Source: Micromonospora sp. NBC_00389 (lineage in GTDB: Bacteria > Actinomycetota > Actinomycetes > Mycobacteriales > Micromonosporaceae). Taken from it: a DNA stretch of 64,000 nt. Position 1 is the stretch's first letter, and each line of letters starts with the position of its first letter. The position numbers were made by a program, and so were the translations under genes. The stretch spans positions 2,604,001 to 2,668,000 of the forward strand of contig NZ_CP107947.1 in NCBI RefSeq assembly GCF_036059255.1, written 5' to 3'. Below, piece after piece: positions 49,247 to 57,580 of this stretch. Under the pieces are notes generated by a model that did no database searches, was not told the DNA's origin, and worked only from the letters and a program-made list of their open reading frames with translations.

Positions 49247-50373
49247 CCAACGTTGGCCAACGACTCGCCACGATTCGGGGCGGGGGCGTCGCGAGCCGGC
49301 ACAACGCCCGGACCATCGCCGCCCTGACCACGAACCCGGGCTGCGCTCGCCGGGCGGTGCTCGACTGCGCGGGCGTCGACAAGCAGCGGCTGGCCGCCTA
49401 CGTCGACTACCCGGCCCGCTTCGGCCAGTCGCCGTTCGCGATCACCCGCGGCAACGCCTTCGAGGCGCAGGTCAAGGCCAATGGTTGCGCCGAGCTGCTG
49501 CGGCTGCTGCGGGAGCGGCTCGACCTCGAGATCCCGGAGGTTTCGTACGACGACTTGGAGTCGGTTGCCGGCCGCGAGAGCCAGGACGTTCGATACGCCC
49601 GGTCGCGCGCCCTGCTCACCCGGGCCGCCGCGCAGGCCGATGGGGCCGGCACGCTCTTCGATCACCCGCTGCTGCGGCTGGAGGTCGCCGGCCAGCAGGC
49701 CTACCTGGAGCCGGACCTGATCGCGTTCCAGCACGACGGGCAGTTCCACGTCGTAGAGATCAAGTCGTTCGCGGTCATCGACGGGCAGGCCGACTCGGGC
49801 AAGGTGGCCGGCGCGGCGATCCAGGCGGCTGTCTACGTGCTGGCGATGCGTGAGCTGCTCGGCGAGGCAGGGTTCGACCCGGAGATCGTGTCGCATGATG
49901 TCGTGCTGGTCTGCCCGCGAGACTTCTCCAACCAGCCGATGGCAGTCCGGGTCGACGTCCGCAAGCAGCTCGCCGTACTGCGTCGGCAGCTGTCCCGGAT
50001 GACCCGGATCGACGCGCTGCTGGCCGACCTGCCGGCCACGCTCAGCTTCGACTTCGCGCCCGACGACAACGGGGTGCCCACCCGCTCGCCGGCCTCGCTG
50101 GTCGCCGCCCTCGAAGCCGTCGAGGCCCGGTACTCGCCGGAGTGCCTGGCCAGCTGCGAGCTGGCGTACTTCTGCCGGCACGAGGCGCGCGGCTGCACCG
50201 CGGCGCTGGGCAAGTCCGCCCGAGAGGAGATGGGCGGCATCGAGCGGGTTGAAACCGCGCTGGCCATCGCGCGCAATCAGCTCGCGCCGGCGGATGACCA
50301 GAAGGAGGCCGCAGAGCTGCTGCGGGCCGCCGCGCGGCTGCGGGCCGAGCTGATGAGTGGGGTGGCCGGATGA
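49243..50373 (+). CDS. PD-(D/E)XK nuclease with Cas4/AddB-like cysteine cluster
   Basis: A 376-residue protein. The nuclease core is YLEPDLIAFQHDG with Asp158, then VVEIKSF with Glu172 and Lys174, and QAAVYVLAMREL as the following helix (QxxxY). One or two cysteines near residues 30-40 (NPGCARRAVLDC) and three or four near 305-325 (CLASCELAYFCRHEARGC) resemble the iron-sulphur cluster ligands of Cas4 and AddB nucleases. The protein probably cuts or resects DNA ends. It overlaps its neighbours on both sides by 4 bases, so it is translationally coupled in the operon. Confidence 0.82.
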   Translation: MTNVGQRLATIRGGGVASRHNARTIAALTTNPGCARRAVLDCAGVDKQRLAAYVDYPARFGQSPFAITRGNAFEAQVKANGCAELLRLLRERLDLEIPEVSYDDLESVAGRESQDVRYARSRALLTRAAAQADGAGTLFDHPLLRLEVAGQQAYLEPDLIAFQHDGQFHVVEIKSFAVIDGQADSGKVAGAAIQAAVYVLAMRELLGEAGFDPEIVSHDVVLVCPRDFSNQPMAVRVDVRKQLAVLRRQLSRMTRIDALLADLPATLSFDFAPDDNGVPTRSPASLVAALEAVEARYSPECLASCELAYFCRHEARGCTAALGKSAREEMGGIERVETALAIARNQLAPADDQKEAAELLRAAARLRAELMSGVAG

Positions 50374-51884
50374 GCACCCTGACGACGTTGGCGAGGGCCG
50401 AGGCCGTGGTTGAGGGGGTCGCCCAGCGGATCACCATGGTCCGCCACGTACACGTCGCCGACCGACCGCTGGTCTTCATCCCGCTCGCCATGGCGGGCGA
50501 GGCCAACGCGCCGCTTGCGGCGATGGTGGGTGACGACCGGCACGATCCGACGTTGCTGATCGTGCCGCAGCCCCGGAACCGGGACCAGCGGTTCGCGTTC
50601 GCCGCCGAGCTGGCGGGCGTCGTCGTCCCCTATGTGGACAGCTTTAGCAGCGATGTCGAAGCGGTGCCGACGAACAAGGGCAAGGACGTCCGCCACCGGT
50701 ACGCCGATGCGCCGCAGATGCTCGTACCGAATCCCGGCGGCGTTGGCTTCACCCGGCTCTTCGGCCGGTCCACCCGGTTCCGCCGCACCGACGGCGACTA
50801 CCCGGTGAACCCGTCGGTGCCGCTGCTCGGCCGGTGGCTCACGTACTTCTTTGAGCGCGCCGAGCACCCCGGGTCGTCAACTTTGGTGGCGATGACGCAG
50901 GCGCTTTCGATGCACTGGGCCACCGGGCAAAGCCCGCTCGAGGACGCTCAGCTGGCCGCACTCCTGGCCTGGATCACGCCCCCGCCGGGCATGACCGGCG
51001 CCGACGCGGCCGCCGCGGCCGAGGATCCGGTGACCTGGCCGCCGGCCGGTCCGGCCACCGACCCGACCTTCGACAACGAGGTGCTGGCCCCGGCCATGTC
51101 CGCGTACGACCGGGCGGTGGCCACCGACTCGCAGGTGGCTCGGCGTCGCGACGAGCTGGAGGACATTCTGCGCTCGCAGCTGGAGCCGACCTGGCGGCTG
51201 ATGTGGCAGGCCATCTCGCTGCTGCGGGACCTGCCCGCCGGAGCGCACGTGCCCAAACGCTGGGCGGAGGACCGGGACGGCTTCACCAGCTTCACCGCGT
51301 ACCTCGACGAGGGCGGGTTCCCGCAGCCTCGACGCGACGGAGCGGTTGTCGCGGCAAGGAAGCTGCACCGCATGGAGCGGGCGCTGACCTCGTATGACGT
51401 GCAGCGGGCCTACGACGACCCGATGGTGATGGCCGACTACCGGCTCACCGGTGAGGCGTTTGTGGGTGAGGTGACCGCCGCCCACCCGACGCGGATTGAC
51501 GACAGCGGGAAGCGGCGCGCGCTGCGGCCGTGGATCGCGGTGACCACCGCCGACCCGGTGCTGGTCACGCCGGGCACGTCGCTGTTCTCGCCCGAGCAGC
51601 CCGGTGGGCAGAAGGCGCGGGTGATGTCGGTGGCGCAGAAGGACGACGGGACGACCGCGGTCGTGTTGGAGCTGACCGGCGGGATGGGGCGCTCGCTCAC
51701 CCCGGCCCCGGGCACTGTGCCAGAGGTGGGGAAGCGGATCTGCTACACCACGCTCAGCGACTCCTTCATGCCGCCGGGCGCCTTCCCGTCTCGGGAGGAG
51801 ACGCCGTGGACCCACGGCGGCCCGCCGGCGCCGTACGAAGACAGCGCACCGACCAAGGAGGACGCCCACGAAGAGTGGTCGTGA
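50370..51884 (+). CDS. Unrecognised defence-operon protein of 504 residues
   Basis: I do not recognise a family. The N-terminal 200 residues are alpha/beta with LVFIPLAMAGEANAPL and LLIVPQPRNRDQRFAFAAEL. The middle is helical (RRDELEDILRSQLEPTWRLMWQAISLLRDLP), and the last third is beta-rich (RPWIAVTTADPVLVTPGTSLF, VVLELTGGMGRSL). No nuclease, ATPase or methylase motif stands out. Its ATG overlaps the PD-(D/E)XK nuclease stop (ATGA), so it is most likely a partner of that nuclease. The next gene starts 61 bases downstream. Confidence 0.7.
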   Translation: MSTLTTLARAEAVVEGVAQRITMVRHVHVADRPLVFIPLAMAGEANAPLAAMVGDDRHDPTLLIVPQPRNRDQRFAFAAELAGVVVPYVDSFSSDVEAVPTNKGKDVRHRYADAPQMLVPNPGGVGFTRLFGRSTRFRRTDGDYPVNPSVPLLGRWLTYFFERAEHPGSSTLVAMTQALSMHWATGQSPLEDAQLAALLAWITPPPGMTGADAAAAAEDPVTWPPAGPATDPTFDNEVLAPAMSAYDRAVATDSQVARRRDELEDILRSQLEPTWRLMWQAISLLRDLPAGAHVPKRWAEDRDGFTSFTAYLDEGGFPQPRRDGAVVAARKLHRMERALTSYDVQRAYDDPMVMADYRLTGEAFVGEVTAAHPTRIDDSGKRRALRPWIAVTTADPVLVTPGTSLFSPEQPGGQKARVMSVAQKDDGTTAVVLELTGGMGRSLTPAPGTVPEVGKRICYTTLSDSFMPPGAFPSREETPWTHGGPPAPYEDSAPTKEDAHEEWS

Positions 51885-51945
51885 CGTTTCGGCCCGCAGC
51901 AGTGCTAGTCAACGACCAACCAATCAGATCCGTGGGGGAGCTGAG

Positions 51946-54285
51946 TTGAGCAAGTTGGGCACCATCCTCGACCAGATTGACTCGGGCACCGTGCTGTTGC
52001 CCGAGTTCCAGCGCGGCTACGTATGGAACCGGGATCAGGTACGCGGCCTGATGCGCTCGCTCTACCTCGGCTTCCCAGTCGGCGGGCTGCTGGTCTGGGA
52101 GACGGAAGCCGACCACGGCTCGGTCCGTGGCAGCGACCACGTCGGCGGTGGGGTGAAGCAACTGCTCCTCGACGGGCAGCAGCGGATCACCTCTCTCTAC
52201 GGGGTGGTCCGCGGCAAGCCGCCGGCGTTCTTCGAGGGTGACCCGGCCGCCTTCACCGGCCTGCGGTTCAACGTCGAGGAAGAGACCTTCGAGTTCTACG
52301 CGCCGGCGAAAATGAGGGACGACCCCACCTGGGTCGACGTCACCGAGCTCTTCATCGACGGCATCGAACCGCAGATCGGAAACCTCACGGCGCACCCGGA
52401 CACCATGCCGCACTTCGCGACCTACATGGGTCGGCTCATCCGGCTGCGGAACATCCTCGAACGGGAGTTCCACCAGGAGAAGATTACCGGCGCGGACAAG
52501 GGCGTCGATGTGGTCGTCGACATCTTCAACCGGGTCAACTCGGGCGGCACCAAGCTCTCCAAGGGTGACCTGGCGCTGGCGAAGATCTGCGCCGACTGGC
52601 CCGAGGCCCGCTCGACGATGCGCAAGCACCTGGGCACCTGGTCGACCGCCGGGTTCCAGTTCAACCTCGACTGGCTGCTGCGGAACGTCAACGCGGTAGC
52701 GACGGGCCGGGCCCAGTTCGAGTCCCTGGAGGGAGTCGGCTCGACTGACTTCGCGCAGGCGCTTACCTCCAGCGAGCGCTACCTCAGCGGGTTCCTCGAC
52801 GTGATTTCCGGGCGGCTCGGCCTGGACCACGACCGGGTGCTGATGGGCCGCTACGCCTTCCCGGTGGTCTCCCGCTTCCTGCACCTCAACGGCGGCACGT
52901 TCGCCGACGCCACTCAGCGCGACCGGATGCTCTTCTGGTACATCCACGCCGCGCTGTGGGGACGCTTCGCCGGCTCCACCGAGACGATCCTGACCCAGGA
53001 CTACGAGACGGTCGCCCGCAGCGGCATCGACGGCCTGATCACCAGCCTCAGCCGCTGGCGCGGCGGCAACCTGGTGATCGACGGCCAGGACTTCGAGGGC
53101 TTCGGCCGCGGCTCCCGCTTCTACCCCCTGCTCTACCTGCTCACCCGGGTGCTCGGCGCCCGCGACTTCGGCTCCGGCCTGGAACTCAAGAGCGAGATGC
53201 TGGGCCACCTCACCTCGCTGCAGGTCCACCACATCTTCCCCAAGGCGCTGCTGTACAAGCACGGCTACGGCCGGTCCGAGGTCAACGCCGTTGCCAACTT
53301 CTCCTTCCTGACCCAGCAGACCAACCTCGCGATCGGCAAGCGGCCTCCGGAGGAGTACTTCGCCGAGACCGAGCAGAAGCACCCGGACGCGCTCGAATCC
53401 CAGTGGATTCCGACCGACCCGCAGCTGTGGCGGCCCGACCGCTACCTGGACTTCCTCGCCGCCCGCCGGGAGCTGCTGGCCAACGCCGCCAACGGATTCC
53501 TCGCCGGCCTCCGGGACGGCACGAAGCCGGCCGCCGAGCCACTGCGACCGGTGGTCGTGGTCACCGAGGAGGAGGTCGACGACGTCCGCGCCGGGCAGGT
53601 GAAGGCCCTCGTCGAGGAACTGGTGGCGGCGGGCTGCGCCGAGCCCGCCCTCGACAGCGAGATCGCCGATCCCGCCACCGGTCGGCTGCTCGGCGTGGCG
53701 GAGGCGTACTGGCCGGACGGCCTGCAGCCGGGGCTGGGTAACCCGGTCGTGCTGGAGCTGGACGCCAACCCGGAGCTGGCCCGGATGGAGGAGCTCGGCT
53801 ACGAGGTCTTTACCTCGGTCGACGCCCTGCGCGGTTACGTCGCCCGGCGCAACGAGCAGGCGGCGGGACTCGCTGACGCTGAGCCGTTCGTCGAGGAGCC
53901 GGACGCCGACGCCGAGACGACCACCGGTTCGGAGGATGCGCCGGTCGTGCCGGCCCAGGCCGGTGGCGACCAGGGGACGGTCGCGGACTTCGAGCGGGCG
54001 ATGCGCGGGGTGTACGAGGCGGCGCGGCGCGAGGCCGGCTACAACGCCACCTACTTCCTTGGCATGGTCGCCGCTCACGGTGGGCTGGCCACCGCCAAGA
54101 AGCTGCTCGCCAGCCCGGTGGTGTCCGACGGGTTCGCGGCGCTGTGGGAGCGGGGGCGACTCGACCTCACGGTGGAGGCCCTGGTGGTCAAGGACGAGTA
54201 CGAGTCGCTCTTCACGCCCCACGAGCTCGACATCGCCCGGCACCGACTGCGGCAGTTCGACTACGACGCCGCGGCACGGCGGTGA
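51946..54285 (+). CDS. DUF262 (GmrSD-like) protein with extra C-terminal domain
   Basis: A 779-residue protein. The DUF262 part has LLPEFQRGYVWNRDQV, LLDGQQRITSLYG and IFNRVNSGGTKLSKGDLALA, the ParB-like nucleotidase/nickase signature of GmrS. A later LQVHHIFPKALL with a following Asn-rich stretch is an HNH/DUF1524-like nuclease. The last 90 residues (YNATYFLGMVAAHGGLATAKKLL, then GFAALWERGRLDLTVEALV) form a helical domain of a type seen at the end of various actinomycete nucleases. GmrSD enzymes cut modified phage DNA using NTP. The TTG at 51946 follows GGGGGAG. Confidence 0.82.
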   Translation: MSKLGTILDQIDSGTVLLPEFQRGYVWNRDQVRGLMRSLYLGFPVGGLLVWETEADHGSVRGSDHVGGGVKQLLLDGQQRITSLYGVVRGKPPAFFEGDPAAFTGLRFNVEEETFEFYAPAKMRDDPTWVDVTELFIDGIEPQIGNLTAHPDTMPHFATYMGRLIRLRNILEREFHQEKITGADKGVDVVVDIFNRVNSGGTKLSKGDLALAKICADWPEARSTMRKHLGTWSTAGFQFNLDWLLRNVNAVATGRAQFESLEGVGSTDFAQALTSSERYLSGFLDVISGRLGLDHDRVLMGRYAFPVVSRFLHLNGGTFADATQRDRMLFWYIHAALWGRFAGSTETILTQDYETVARSGIDGLITSLSRWRGGNLVIDGQDFEGFGRGSRFYPLLYLLTRVLGARDFGSGLELKSEMLGHLTSLQVHHIFPKALLYKHGYGRSEVNAVANFSFLTQQTNLAIGKRPPEEYFAETEQKHPDALESQWIPTDPQLWRPDRYLDFLAARRELLANAANGFLAGLRDGTKPAAEPLRPVVVVTEEEVDDVRAGQVKALVEELVAAGCAEPALDSEIADPATGRLLGVAEAYWPDGLQPGLGNPVVLELDANPELARMEELGYEVFTSVDALRGYVARRNEQAAGLADAEPFVEEPDADAETTTGSEDAPVVPAQAGGDQGTVADFERAMRGVYEAARREAGYNATYFLGMVAAHGGLATAKKLLASPVVSDGFAALWERGRLDLTVEALVVKDEYESLFTPHELDIARHRLRQFDYDAAARR

Positions 54286-55643
54286 GCACCATGACCACCC
54301 TGCTCCTGCCGGACGCGCCGGCGGACCCGCCGTCGGTCCAGGCCGAGCGCGTCATCACCGAGGTGCTGGCCGACCTGCGCTCCGGCCTACACCGTGGCGT
54401 CGTGGTCGACTCCCCGCCCGGGGCCGGCAAGTCGACCCTCGTCGTCCGCGCCGCCGCCGAGCTGGCCCGCGCCGGCGAGCCGCTGATCGTCATCGCGCAG
54501 ACCAACGAACAGGTCGACGACCTGATCGACCGCCTGGCGCAGAAGGCGCCGGAGCTGCACATCGGGCGGCTCTCGGCGACCGACTACACGGCGACCGACC
54601 GGATCAAGCAGTACGCCACGGTCCGGGTCGCCGCCAAGGTCGCCGACCTCGGTGGTCCGTCCGTCATCATCGGTACGGCCGCCAAGTGGGCCATGGTGTC
54701 CGAGGGCCGCTGGCCCTGGGCAATCGTCGACGAGGCGTACCAGATGCGGTCGGACGCCCTGCTGCGCGTTGCCAGCCGGTTCGAGCGGGCCCTGTTCGTC
54801 GGTGACCCCGGCCAGCTCGACCCGTTCGCCACCGTCGACACCGAGCGGTGGACCGGGCTGACCTGGGACCCGATGCAGTCTGCGGTAGCGGCGCTGCTGC
54901 GGCACAACCCCGACCTGCCGGTGCACCGGCTCCCGGTGTCGTGGCGACTGCCTCCCTCGGCGGCGCCGGTGGTGGCCCAGGCGTTCTACCCCTTCACCGG
55001 GTTCCAGGCCGGAACGACCGCCGGTGAGCGGTCGCTGTCGTTCACCACGGCCGGGTTCGGGCGTGGGCCGGTGGATGCGGCCGTGGAAACGGCGGCGGCG
55101 ACCGGGTGGGCGCTGTACGAGCTGCCGGCCCGGCACACGCTGCGGACCGACGCGGAGGCGGCTGCGGCATGTGCTGCCCTGGCGCGGCGAGTGCTGGAGC
55201 GGGGAGCGGTCGCGGTCTCGGAACGCGAACCGGGGGGAGCGCCGGTTACCGCGGAGCGGATCGCCATCGGGGCCGCGCACCGCGACCAGGTCGCGGCCAT
55301 CCGCGCGCAGCTTGGCGCGCCCGGAGCGGACATCACCGTCGACACCGCCAACCGGCTCCAGGGCCGGGAATACGACGTGATGATCGTGTTGCATCCGCTG
55401 TCCGGCCGGCGGGACGCGACCGCGTTCCACCTGGAGTCAGGGCGGCTTTGCGTGCTCACCTCACGGCATCGACACGCCTGTATCGTGGTGGCCCGGGCGG
55501 GGATCGCCGAGCTGCTCGACGCCCACCCGTCGACCGAGCCGGTGCACCTCAACGTGCCGGTCAAGTTCCCCGATGGCTGGGAAGCGAACCAGTCAGTGAT
55601 GTATCGGTTGGCCGCCTACAGGAGCCCGCCGGGCCATACGTGA
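54282..55643 (+). CDS. SF1-type AAA helicase
   Basis: A 453-residue ATPase with DSPPGAGKST (Lys50), ARAGEPLIVIAQTNEQVDDL, AIVDEAYQMRSD as Walker B, VGDPGQLDPF, and C-terminal VDTANRLQGREYDVMIVLHP and VLTSRHRHACIVV (motifs V and VI). These are the AAA_12/UvrD-like SF1 signatures. The protein is short for a stand-alone helicase, so a partner may supply DNA-binding domains. GTG 54282 overlaps the DUF262 stop (GTGA). It closes the rightward operon; the next gene begins 70 bases later. Confidence 0.82.
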   Translation: MSTMTTLLLPDAPADPPSVQAERVITEVLADLRSGLHRGVVVDSPPGAGKSTLVVRAAAELARAGEPLIVIAQTNEQVDDLIDRLAQKAPELHIGRLSATDYTATDRIKQYATVRVAAKVADLGGPSVIIGTAAKWAMVSEGRWPWAIVDEAYQMRSDALLRVASRFERALFVGDPGQLDPFATVDTERWTGLTWDPMQSAVAALLRHNPDLPVHRLPVSWRLPPSAAPVVAQAFYPFTGFQAGTTAGERSLSFTTAGFGRGPVDAAVETAAATGWALYELPARHTLRTDAEAAAACAALARRVLERGAVAVSEREPGGAPVTAERIAIGAAHRDQVAAIRAQLGAPGADITVDTANRLQGREYDVMIVLHPLSGRRDATAFHLESGRLCVLTSRHRHACIVVARAGIAELLDAHPSTEPVHLNVPVKFPDGWEANQSVMYRLAAYRSPPGHT

Positions 55644-55713
55644 GCGCTTACGACATATCCCCCCGTCCTGTTACCCGTGAACGCCGATGAGTCGGCCGAG
55701 GGAGAAGAGAGCA

Positions 55714-57474
55714 GTGGCCTTCCAGACCCCGGTTTCAGTGGAAGAAATCCTGACCGCGATCCACCGCAAGGAGTACCTCCTTCCGGCGATCCAGCGCGAG
55801 TTCGTCTGGAACCCAGATCAGATTCGCCGACTGTTCGACAGCCTCATGCGCGGCTATCCGATCGGGTCCTTCTTGCTGTGGAAGGTGGGGCCAGAGACTG
55901 CCACCAAGTACACGTTCTACGACTTCCTCACCGACTATCACGAGCGGGACAATCCGTACGCCGCCAAGGCGACCGTGCCGACGGGCAGCGGCATCATTGC
56001 CGTGCTGGACGGTCAACAGCGGCTGACCGCGCTCAACATCGCCATCTATGGCAGTCACGCAGAGAAGCGCAAGTACGCCTGGTGGAGCAGTGCGGACGCG
56101 TTCCCCAAGAAGAGGCTCTACCTGAACCTACAGAAGGAAGCGGACGCCAATGAGCTGGGGCTGCGCTACGATCTGAGGTTCCTCACTGACCAGGAGGCGC
56201 AGCCGAAGGACGGCGAGCCCGACCGCTGGTACCGCGTGGGCGCTGTACTCGGCCTGGCCGATGCCGGGCCGGCGCTCTATGGAGAGCTGACCCATCGGAA
56301 CCTCGACATGAGCAGCCCCGACTGCTACCAGCGGCTCTACGACCTCTACAAGGCGGTACGGGTTCAGAAGCCCATCAACTACTTCCTTGAGCAGACCCAG
56401 GACTCCGACAAGGTCCTCGACATCTTCGTGCGCGTCAACAGCGGCGGTACCACGCTGTCGTACTCGGACCTGCTGCTGTCAATGGCCACCAACCAGTGGC
56501 TGCACCTCGACGCGCGCGAGGAGGTCCGCAAGCTGGTGCAAGAGCTCAACACCGGCGGAGCGCGGGCCTTTTCCTTCTCGAAGGATGTGGTGCTCAAGAC
56601 CGCCCTGATGGTGGCCGGCGTCGACTTGCGGTTCCAGGTCTCCAATTTCACCGAGAGCAACATGCGCAAGGTCGAGGATTCGTGGGGCACCACTCGGGCT
56701 GCGCTCACCCGGGCGGCCGCGCTGCTCGACACCTTCGGCTTCACCGCTCGTACGCTGACCGCGGCCAGCGTGGTGGTGCCGCTGGCCTACTACCTGGCCT
56801 ACCGGGAGCTGACCGACAACTACCTGACTTCCGGCGCCGACGCCAAGGACCGGTTCGCCGTCCGCCAGTGGGTTACACGTTCACTGGTCAAACGGGGCAT
56901 CTGGGGTTCCGGCCTCGACAGCCTGCTCGGCCGCATCCGTCAGGCGATCGATATGAATGGTGCCGACGGGTTCCCGGCTGCCGAAATCGAGAAGGAGATG
57001 GCCGCGCTCGGTAAGTCGCTCTCCTTCGACCCCACCGAGATCGACGAGCTGCTGGAGCTCAAGTACGCGAGCCCTCGCACCTTCCCAGTGCTGGCGCTGC
57101 TCTACCCCGGGCTCGATCTGTCAAAGGAGTTCCACGAGGACCACATCTTCCCGCGCGTACGGTTCCGCCGTAAGCAGTTGCGCGACGCCGGCATCGGCGA
57201 GGACCTCCTGGAGAAGTACGAGGCCTGCACGGACTTGCTGCCCAACCTGCAGTTGCTCGGCGGGGTGCCGAACGTCGAAAAGCGGGCGAAGCTGCCGGCC
57301 GAGTGGCTGCCGACCGCGTTCGCCACCGACGCCGAGCAGGAGACGTACGAGCGGGACAACGACCTGATCAGTCTGCCCGCCGACATGGGCGGCTTCCTGA
57401 GCTTCTTCGAGGAGCGAAAGGCCCGCATGCGGAAACGCCTGACAGGTGCGCTCGGTGTCAGCGTCGTCGACTAG
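55714..57474 (+). CDS. DUF262/DUF1524 (GmrSD-type) restriction protein
   Basis: A 586-residue protein beginning VAFQTPVSVEEILTAI, which matches the usual start of this family (MAFQTPITI...). It has YLLPAIQREFVWNPDQIRRL, VLDGQQRLTALN and IFVRVNSGGTTLSYSDLLL in the DUF262 part. The C-terminal DUF1524 part has HEDHIFPR and DLLPNLQLLGG (His-x-x-Asn HNH core). It is a single-chain type IV enzyme expected to attack modified DNA. It differs in length and tail from the DUF262 protein at 51946. GTG 55714 follows GGAGAAG; ATG 55687 is possible. Confidence 0.82.
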   Translation: MAFQTPVSVEEILTAIHRKEYLLPAIQREFVWNPDQIRRLFDSLMRGYPIGSFLLWKVGPETATKYTFYDFLTDYHERDNPYAAKATVPTGSGIIAVLDGQQRLTALNIAIYGSHAEKRKYAWWSSADAFPKKRLYLNLQKEADANELGLRYDLRFLTDQEAQPKDGEPDRWYRVGAVLGLADAGPALYGELTHRNLDMSSPDCYQRLYDLYKAVRVQKPINYFLEQTQDSDKVLDIFVRVNSGGTTLSYSDLLLSMATNQWLHLDAREEVRKLVQELNTGGARAFSFSKDVVLKTALMVAGVDLRFQVSNFTESNMRKVEDSWGTTRAALTRAAALLDTFGFTARTLTAASVVVPLAYYLAYRELTDNYLTSGADAKDRFAVRQWVTRSLVKRGIWGSGLDSLLGRIRQAIDMNGADGFPAAEIEKEMAALGKSLSFDPTEIDELLELKYASPRTFPVLALLYPGLDLSKEFHEDHIFPRVRFRRKQLRDAGIGEDLLEKYEACTDLLPNLQLLGGVPNVEKRAKLPAEWLPTAFATDAEQETYERDNDLISLPADMGGFLSFFEERKARMRKRLTGALGVSVVD

Positions 57475-57580
57475 CAGACCAACAAGGTGCGGGCGATGAC
57501 GACCACCCGGAGCTGCCGGCGTGGGTTCTGGAACGATGGGTCGGCCCTGGTGGCCGGGGATGAACAGGAGGTGGCGCGAC

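Noticed and set aside
49243..50373. CRISPR Cas4 identity for the PD-(D/E)XK nuclease
   Set aside because: There is no array and no cas1, cas2 or effector gene nearby. The protein is also longer than typical Cas4, so only a Cas4/AddB-like description is kept.
51946..57474. The two DUF262 proteins as a GmrS/GmrD split pair
   Set aside because: Each contains its own nuclease-like C-terminal motif (HHIFP or HEDHIFP), so both look like complete single-chain enzymes.
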